Source of the DNA: Candidatus Collierbacteria bacterium
GTDB taxonomy: Bacteria > Patescibacteriota > Microgenomatia > UBA1400 > MFAQ01
Assembly: GCA_003531665.1 (NCBI GenBank)
Contig: DQFC01000020.1
Span: 1-20,024, forward strand
Length of the DNA stretch: 20,024 nucleotides
Direction: 5' to 3'
A model generated the notes under the pieces. The model did not search any database. It was not told where the DNA came from and saw nothing but the letters and a program-made list of their open reading frames with translations. Of this stretch, positions 14,164 to 20,024 are shown in pieces (position 1 is the stretch's first letter; every line of letters starts with the position of its first letter). A program made the translations under genes and the position numbers.

Positions 14164-17100
14164 TTGATACTAACCGAACCGGCAGGAGATAAATTGAATA
14201 CCGATGGTGCTATCAAGGACTGTATCAGAGCACTTTCTGCCCGGAAGTCCCCCGCAGAAATTACCCTGGCGTAGTAGTTTATAGTATTGTTTTTGTTTCC
14301 GCTTCCGACACAAAAACTAACCTTCTGACCATTTATCTCATATGGATACCAGGTATTTGTGGAATCCAACCCAAAACTATAAACCGAGGTGATTGGTCTC
14401 AACCCAGAAGGGAGTAGATCCGAAACTTGATAGCAACCATCTTGAGAGATAGCCGCATAAACAACCGGAAGTGAAATTTTGACGAGATCTGAAGTAGAGA
14501 AGTTGTTGGTAATAGCACCTCTAACGGAGTAACTCCGACCTAACTGAACAGACGAACTGGTAAGGGCAGTTTTTGGATCCAGCGGGATAGTGAAAGTTGA
14601 AGCCAAACCGACATTGCCAACAAGATCGGAAAAACTTATTCCCGGTAGATCGGTGGGTGTTAGCTCAAGTTTGAAGACTTCACCTTTTTCGAGTTTTTTG
14701 GATATTTTTTTGCCATTTAGAGTGTAAGAAAAAGAGACCGGTTGGGGATTGGTATTTTCTATTTGAAATAAAATTGCCATCAGTTGGGGTGAAACGAGTA
14801 GGATGTCTTTTCCGCTGTTGACTAGAGTGTAGGCAAGAAGACTGTCGGCTTCTGACTCCCCCAAAATGGAAGAGAGGGCGGCGGTGAGCGAGCTGGCCAG
14901 GAGATAGCTATCTTTGTCCGAGCCGACTTTCATGAAAGTTAAAGAGTCTTGTCTTTCGGAAAACTCAGATATAAGAGTTCTGTAAGAAATGCGTGCCTTT
15001 TCGGTATCACCTATCTTGGCTTGGGCCAAAGCCAAATAAATCCTGGACAAGGGGGTGAGGTCTTTTTCGCCCGAAAGATTATTTATTAATAAAAGTACGG
15101 GTTCGTCTAAGCTAGCCAGTCCAAACAGCGACATCGAGGCGGTGTCGAGATCTTTTGATTTGGAAAATTCTTTGTAAAAATAGTTTCCCAAACCGATGCG
15201 GTCCACCTTCTCTTTTGCCAAGGACGCCACAAAGGCCGAAAGCTCCAGATCTGCGCCAGAGTAAGGAAAGAGTGCATAACCACCATCAGGAGTTTGGAAA
15301 GCAGTAAGATCTAGTGTTTCCGGATTGACGGAATCATCGAATGATTTCTTAATAATTGATTGTGAGAGAGAGCGGGCAAGGCGCTGGTCTAAGCGATCTC
15401 CCCAAGTGAAAGCCATATTTGAAAGGGGCGGGAAAAAACGCCCTAGACTTTGATCGGAAAAGATGAGGGTGGTTGGCGAATTTGGTGAACCTTCCGGCTT
15501 GGTATCTTCTGCCAAAGAAACACTGATTGATTTGACTGCTTTTAGGCGAGACTTAACTACATCCAATTTTCGAATTACCTTATCCGTAAGACTACCGGAA
15601 ATACCCGAAATGGTTATTTTGTGGGAGCCTTCTTTGAGCTCTCCCAGATCCACCCTAGAGCTTTCGAAGGCTTTGACTGTGACACTTTTATCCAATCCTA
15701 AAGTCTCCGATTGGGCTTTCAAACTGACTTGATCTCCTACCGAAAGCCCCTCCCCGTAGGCGCGTATCATAATCTCCGGGCGTTCTCCAACTAGGTACTC
15801 GGTGTTCATGACTACATCTACAAAGAATGGTTGTTTGACTACCAGAAGTGAGGAATTGACACCTGCTTTTAGATCGGCAGTAACTCCTTGAGAGGTAATT
15901 CTCCAGGAGGTTAGATTATCCGGAAGCTTAACATCAATGCTGGCGCGGCCATCACTACCCGTACGGACACTGCCAAAAAAAGCATTGTCCACGAAGAGTT
16001 CGCGACCCTTTTCGTTGTGGACATAAAAGCCGTCGGCGAAGTAAGTGTTTAATTTTTCGACTGATAAGTTGTAAACGGTATTTATTCCTGAACGATCTTC
16101 AATAGAAAATATCTTTTGATATTCACCGTGAGTGTCAAGATAAAAATCGCCGACTTTTACCTCAGAGGCAGTCATAAAACGGCCATTTATGTACAAATTG
16201 TGTTCTCCGGTAACCCTTAGATGACCGTTTATTGTCAGATAACCAGCCACTTGGTGTTTGAAAATCCCGGTAACTTTGGCGGTTACCATTTTGGCTGACA
16301 AGGGTGTTTGAAGGGTTTTTATCTGATCTCCTACCTTGATATCTTCTATGTTTTTGGTTTTTCCATTACTTAGAAGAATCTGTGTCCCCGATAAGAAGCA
16401 GCCCCCACCCTCGGCCCCTGATGAATCAAGAGGGTACCGATGAGACTGATAAGAAGCGACTATATCTGCATCCAAGGAACTATAAATCCTGGATAAAGGA
16501 TCGACCGAGACCGGACTCATGGCGCTGTAGGCTTCGTCAAGGAAGCTCAGGTTGACCTCAGCTGGTGCAGGCGAGCCATTTTGATCTGCGGAAAAGACGG
16601 AAATTTTCGCTGTACTTCCAGGAAGGTAACTTTGTCTATCTTGTGTAATATCCAATGAAAGTTTTTTGGCCGTCGTGTTGAACAACAAATTTATTCTTTC
16701 GGATATTTCGTAGGTTTTTCCGGTAAATCGGATGGCCTGAACGATGACATTGGGAATATAAGTATCAGAATACTTAAAGCCCACGGTAGCTTCGTCCGAA
16801 ATCTGATAGGAATTGATACCTCTCTTGGCAAACAAGTAGAGAAACTTATCTGTAGTGCTTGATTCCATCTGGGTTTCCCCGCGCATGACGGTAAGATTTA
16901 CCTGTTCTCCAATGAGGAAACTATTTGTGTTTGATCCGGTTTTGTCCGTCTTCAGGAAAATATAATCATTCCTGGAATAATAGTCGGCCGATCCTGATAC
17001 ATAAACGTCCTGAGTGGTGACGCGTCCTTGATCGTCAGTGGCATGTAAGATAACGTTGTAGGACTTGCCTTCGAGCACAGGAAAGCTGTATACAGCTTTT

Positions 17101-19379
17101 CCATTTGAATCGGTGGTTAAGCTGATATCGGCGATTTTGTTTTGAACTCGATCGTACTCGTATCTGGGTGAAGTAACTTTGTTTATAAAGTCATAGTAGG
17201 TCCCAACTTCCCGGCGATTCCATTGGTTTTCCAAAAGGTTACCGGCAATCTGTCTGCCCGGAGCAGGGGCAAAGGTGTCCACTGAAGTATAAGGGACGAA
17301 TTTTGAAGGATCCACTAGTCGCAGATCCACTTCTATCCTGCCCGTACCACCCTTTGATTCCGACTTGGGAGTATCAAAGACATAAGAAGAATTAAAAACA
17401 GCTATCGTGGTATCTGCTTGAATCATCCCTTCCTCGGGAAGAGAGGGCATGAGAGAAACATATTTATATTCCGGAGAATAATTAGATGAAGAATTGCCTA
17501 AAGCTGAGGTGTAATTGAAACTATAACGACCCAGAGAATCTGTTTTCAGAATCCCTTCTTGAGCACCGAAATATTTCAAATTCATATTGGCAACGGGAGA
17601 TCCTTCGAAAAAAGTTGCCTGTCCGGATAAAGTGACCGTTTCTCCAACAATGACAGCTCTTTTTGATGGAACCAAGGTGAGTTTGTAGGCCTGCTTGGTG
17701 TAGGTTTCCACCGTGAAGGCGGAACTAGCGACAGTGGATTCTCCAACCTTTAGGGCAATACCATACCAACCGGGAGCGTAACCAGAAAGAGGAATTTCCC
17801 CAAGGAAAGTTCCCAGATCGCTTGCTTCAAAATCTTTAGTAAAAAGAACTATTGGCGTAAAATTCCAGCCGGTGTAATCTGACCGAGTAACTTCTAAGGT
17901 AAATTTTTGCTTTTGGGTCAGATTGTCTCTATCTCTAAGAAGACCCCAGAACCTAATGATATCCGTGGGGAGATATGTAGGCCGGTCGGAATAAAAGTAA
18001 CTCCAGTATTTGTCTGAAAGACGTTTGGCTTTCTGATAGGTGGAGGAATAATAATTATTACTGTTTGCCGGAGGAAGTATGATGCTGTTTTCTCCAGAAC
18101 TGACTGTAATCATAGTTTGTTCACCATTTAGCTGAGACTCCGGGGTGTCAAAATAGGCAACACCATCGGAGCCGGTTTCCTGCAGTTTGCCTGCATAGCT
18201 GACTTTGGCACCGGAGACTGATTTTTTGGAACCCAGGTCGTTTACCCAAACCAGAGTTTTGGTGCCACTGACACTAAGATATGAGGACAGATCGGTGATC
18301 TGGACTAAGGCTTGAGTAACGACATTATCCACTCCGGATTCAACCAGATAGTTTCCTTTAGGAAGATTCTGAGGAAATAGAAAGAAATTGGAGTAGGTCT
18401 GTTTCTGGATTGGAGTATTGAATTCCAAAACTTTATTTAATCCGGTGACAGGCAAGCGCTTCGAACGGAGCGAGTTGAACGCCCAATTCGGTATAGAGAG
18501 AAGGGTGGTAAAATCGGAGATAAAACTTTGTGAACTAGGATATTGATAAACTTTAACCGAAAGATCTGCGCCTCCAATGGATGAAGTATAAATATCAAAG
18601 GCCGGTGTTTCCGTGGGAGAAAATTCGTAGAAATTCCTGGCAAAACCAAGAACCGGTGTGTTGGTGGATGGCTGAGTCTCAAAGCGGAAGATAAAATCAT
18701 CTTTGAGAGTCTCGGTGGTTTCTTTTAACTTGAGACCTTTATTAATTTTAACCGTGTACAGAGTGTTTGGGGTAAGACTCTTAGGGATAAAAGAAATGGT
18801 ACGTTTGTGACGCTCGAAACGACCTTCAACGGGGGGAGTAATTTCAAAATTTCCCTCTTTATACCCAATATCCTCCCAATTGTCATGACTGAAGGTAATC
18901 TCTATCCCAGTATTTATGGGAACGTAGGTGCCTTGGTCGCGAGGAAGCGTTTGGACTACCCGGAAATCGTTTTTGGTCTGGAAGGCCCAGGAAAAAGTTT
19001 TCTGTTCGGCAAGGATCTTGATTCGATACAGACTGTTGTCCTTCAGAGCCGTCTTGGGAGAGATACTAAACTGACGGGGATTGATCTCACTGATGTCGAA
19101 ATCTATCTCAGGGAAAAAAGTAATGCTGTTCTTCAGGCTAGCAACTGTGAGGTCCTGATCCGACTTGAGGGTAAAGGTAGAATCTTGAAAGGTTCCTAGA
19201 GAATCTTGCCTGTCGGCGGTGAGTAATAGGCCGGTAGTCGAGCCGAGTTTGAGCTTGGCGGAACGCTGAAGATACTGCGAGGCGAGAACGACTGAGATAA
19301 GTAAACCCACCGAAACGAACAGAATGCCAAATAGCTGCCAAGGACGCAAAGAACCCAAGAAGGATTTTATTTTTTCCAT
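14160..19379 (-). CDS. alpha-2-macroglobulin family protein with a Hint domain in the bait region
   Basis: This 1739-residue surface protein begins with a membrane helix (about 16-35) and no lipobox. A bacterial Ig-like (Big_5-type) domain follows at about 133-235. MG domains come next, including the YFYSDRPTYLPTDIIRFWG segment (about 459-477), up to the end of the MG6-like part (NLSFLDEAYSAM). Then come a short linker with GAEGGG, the Hint domain (994-1122), the A2M/MG7 motif (DNLTSWRITSQGV), a helical thioester-domain-like region (about 1310-1540), and a C-terminal domain ending YYARVISAGDF. Where GCxEQ should give the thioester, the sequence is GDRLDQ, so no thioester forms. A2Ms trap proteases that cut the bait region. 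ATG 19379 is preferred to in-frame TTG 19382. The Memo-CapA gene overlaps its stop by 4 nt. Confidence 0.92.
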   Translation of the reverse strand: MEKIKSFLGSLRPWQLFGILFVSVGLLISVVLASQYLQRSAKLKLGSTTGLLLTADRQDSLGTFQDSTFTLKSDQDLTVASLKNSITFFPEIDFDISEINPRQFSISPKTALKDNSLYRIKILAEQKTFSWAFQTKNDFRVVQTLPRDQGTYVPINTGIEITFSHDNWEDIGYKEGNFEITPPVEGRFERHKRTISFIPKSLTPNTLYTVKINKGLKLKETTETLKDDFIFRFETQPSTNTPVLGFARNFYEFSPTETPAFDIYTSSIGGADLSVKVYQYPSSQSFISDFTTLLSIPNWAFNSLRSKRLPVTGLNKVLEFNTPIQKQTYSNFFLFPQNLPKGNYLVESGVDNVVTQALVQITDLSSYLSVSGTKTLVWVNDLGSKKSVSGAKVSYAGKLQETGSDGVAYFDTPESQLNGEQTMITVSSGENSIILPPANSNNYYSSTYQKAKRLSDKYWSYFYSDRPTYLPTDIIRFWGLLRDRDNLTQKQKFTLEVTRSDYTGWNFTPIVLFTKDFEASDLGTFLGEIPLSGYAPGWYGIALKVGESTVASSAFTVETYTKQAYKLTLVPSKRAVIVGETVTLSGQATFFEGSPVANMNLKYFGAQEGILKTDSLGRYSFNYTSALGNSSSNYSPEYKYVSLMPSLPEEGMIQADTTIAVFNSSYVFDTPKSESKGGTGRIEVDLRLVDPSKFVPYTSVDTFAPAPGRQIAGNLLENQWNRREVGTYYDFINKVTSPRYEYDRVQNKIADISLTTDSNGKAVYSFPVLEGKSYNVILHATDDQGRVTTQDVYVSGSADYYSRNDYIFLKTDKTGSNTNSFLIGEQVNLTVMRGETQMESSTTDKFLYLFAKRGINSYQISDEATVGFKYSDTYIPNVIVQAIRFTGKTYEISERINLLFNTTAKKLSLDITQDRQSYLPGSTAKISVFSADQNGSPAPAEVNLSFLDEAYSAMSPVSVDPLSRIYSSLDADIVASYQSHRYPLDSSGAEGGGCFLSGTQILLSNGKTKNIEDIKVGDQIKTLQTPLSAKMVTAKVTGIFKHQVAGYLTINGHLRVTGEHNLYINGRFMTASEVKVGDFYLDTHGEYQKIFSIEDRSGINTVYNLSVEKLNTYFADGFYVHNEKGRELFVDNAFFGSVRTGSDGRASIDVKLPDNLTSWRITSQGVTADLKAGVNSSLLVVKQPFFVDVVMNTEYLVGERPEIMIRAYGEGLSVGDQVSLKAQSETLGLDKSVTVKAFESSRVDLGELKEGSHKITISGISGSLTDKVIRKLDVVKSRLKAVKSISVSLAEDTKPEGSPNSPTTLIFSDQSLGRFFPPLSNMAFTWGDRLDQRLARSLSQSIIKKSFDDSVNPETLDLTAFQTPDGGYALFPYSGADLELSAFVASLAKEKVDRIGLGNYFYKEFSKSKDLDTASMSLFGLASLDEPVLLLINNLSGEKDLTPLSRIYLALAQAKIGDTEKARISYRTLISEFSERQDSLTFMKVGSDKDSYLLASSLTAALSSILGESEADSLLAYTLVNSGKDILLVSPQLMAILFQIENTNPQPVSFSYTLNGKKISKKLEKGEVFKLELTPTDLPGISFSDLVGNVGLASTFTIPLDPKTALTSSSVQLGRSYSVRGAITNNFSTSDLVKISLPVVYAAISQDGCYQVSDLLPSGLRPITSVYSFGLDSTNTWYPYEINGQKVSFCVGSGNKNNTINYYARVISAGDFRAESALIQSLIAPSVFNLSPAGSVSIK
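16014..16400 (-). other. Hint (bacterial intein-like) domain inside the A2M
   Basis: It encodes residues 994-1122 (129 aa). Block A is CFLSGTQILLSNG with the N-terminal Cys (codon 16398-16400). IEDIKVGDQI follows. Block B is TGEH (T1057, H1060). Blocks F and G are YNLSVEKLNTYFADGFYVHN, ending in His-Asn (Asn codon 16014-16016). The +1 residue is Glu rather than Cys, Ser or Thr, as in type A bacterial intein-like domains. There is no room for a homing endonuclease. Domain and boundaries are read from motifs; activity is inferred. Confidence 0.85.
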
Positions 19380-19388
19380 CAATTATTT

Positions 19389-19417
19389 AGTTTAGTTTTA
19401 TTGAAAGGGCCTGTCAA
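19389..19417 (-). promoter_or_regulatory. promoter of the A2M-Memo/CapA operon, near-leaderless
   Basis: TTGACA (19417-19412), a 17-bp spacer and TAAACT (19394-19389) on the minus strand. The distance to ATG 19379 is 9 nt, and to TTG 19382 is 6 nt. It lies in the 44-nt gap after rnhB. Confidence 0.55.
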
Positions 19418-19423
19418 CAAAAA

Positions 19424-20014
19424 CTATTCCTTTGAAGAATGTTTGCTCGTAAAGGTGGCTACATACCGGGATCGGTGGTGGAGATTTTGACCAAACTGTT
19501 TAAGGGCCTTTATATGTTCGGCGGTGCCATAACCGGAGTTTCTGTCCCAACCGTATTTCGGAAAGTCACGATGAAGTTTGGCCATGAGATTGTCACGGTA
19601 AACCTTGGCGATGATACTCGCGAGCATCACATGGTAACACTTGTCATCCCCTTTGATAAGAGTTCTGACCGCAGGGTTGGCAAACTTCAGATTGCCGTCA
19701 ACAATAAAGACTGTGGCCTTGGTTTCGGAGATAAGTCTTTCGAAGATCTGTCGATTGGCCCAACCCATTCCAAATTGATTTATTTCTGAGACAGAGATCT
19801 CGGCGATTTTGTAGACAATTGGTAGTTTCGGCAAAGTGGCAACAATTTTGTTTCGTTGAATTTCCGTGAGTTTTTTACTATCCCGGAGAGGAGCCGGAAG
19901 GAGTGCCGGAAAAGATTCAATATCGCAATTAATAATGGCGGCGGCGGCGACCAGAGGGCCGGCAAAAGCGCCTCGACCACATTCGTCTAATCCACAAATT
20001 TTCATCGAGGCCAT
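19424..20014 (-). CDS. rnhB: ribonuclease HII
   Basis: RNase HII removes RNA from RNA-DNA hybrids, including single misincorporated ribonucleotides. The 196-residue protein has a normal length. Motif I is GLDECGRGAFAGP, with D10 and E11; VDG gives D106; and AKVYRD gives D141, which completes the DEDD catalytic set. DSKKLT (45-50) is also typical. The ATG at 20014 is taken as the start, but ATG 20005 (giving MKICG) is equally plausible, and the frame is still open at the right edge, 10 nt upstream. No Shine-Dalgarno sequence is visible in those 10 nt. The A2M promoter lies just downstream of its stop. Confidence 0.94.
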   Translation of the reverse strand: MASMKICGLDECGRGAFAGPLVAAAAIINCDIESFPALLPAPLRDSKKLTEIQRNKIVATLPKLPIVYKIAEISVSEINQFGMGWANRQIFERLISETKATVFIVDGNLKFANPAVRTLIKGDDKCYHVMLASIIAKVYRDNLMAKLHRDFPKYGWDRNSGYGTAEHIKALKQFGQNLHHRSRYVATFTSKHSSKE

Positions 20015-20024
20015 CTTACAACAA

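Noticed and set aside
16014-16400. A full intein with homing endonuclease in the A2M
   Set aside because: The insert is only 129 residues with no endonuclease motifs, and the +1 residue is Glu. An intein-like (Hint/BIL) domain fits better than a self-splicing mobile intein.

Overview
The window reads as chromosome of a Candidate Phyla Radiation (Patescibacteria) bacterium, most likely a Microgenomates-type lineage (inference from gene content and style, not from a marker tree). The signs are short housekeeping genes, tiny gaps, GC-rich CCTGCC/GGCAGG palindromes scattered in moderate-GC DNA, few Shine-Dalgarno sites, large membrane-anchored surface proteins, and a tRNA gene without encoded CCA. 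UGA is used as a normal stop (for example recA, recX and A2M), which argues against the UGA=Gly code of Gracilibacteria/Absconditabacteria.

The left part (1-8036) is mainly minus-strand housekeeping. Read in the direction of transcription it holds recA-recX, rny (RNase Y), a divergent DHH/DHHA2 phosphoesterase, an HU-type protein with miaB, then miaA with an AI-2E-type permease that runs off the left edge. MiaA and MiaB catalyse successive steps of the ms2i6A37 tRNA modification. One unknown plus-strand gene (1826-2281) lies between miaA and miaB. Short repeats have entered this part: a palindromic element is translated in frame inside miaA, and two related palindromes lie between recX and rny.

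The middle (8041-9072) holds a freestanding zinc-finger/HNR-repeat/PD-(D/E)XK-like endonuclease gene upstream of recA, and a divergent tRNA-Pro(GGG).

The right part (9070-19379) is a cell-surface block: a membrane-anchored protein with two cysteine-rich repeats and an Ig-like domain; a signal-peptide, beta-helix, multi-TM protein; a UDP-glucuronate decarboxylase (plus strand); a Memo-CapA fusion; and a 1739-residue alpha-2-macroglobulin (A2M). The last two overlap by 4 nt. RNase HII (rnhB) closes the right end.

Two points stand out. First, the A2M carries a complete-looking 129-residue Hint (intein-like) domain exactly where the bait region belongs, with its Cys, TxxH and His-Asn motifs intact and Glu at +1. 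This suggests a self-cleaving surface A2M. It also lacks the thioester Cys. Second, at least five genes have a recognisable -10 box only 5-9 nt before the start codon, so their mRNAs are probably leaderless or nearly so. All functional statements are by eye from motifs and family knowledge; no search was run.
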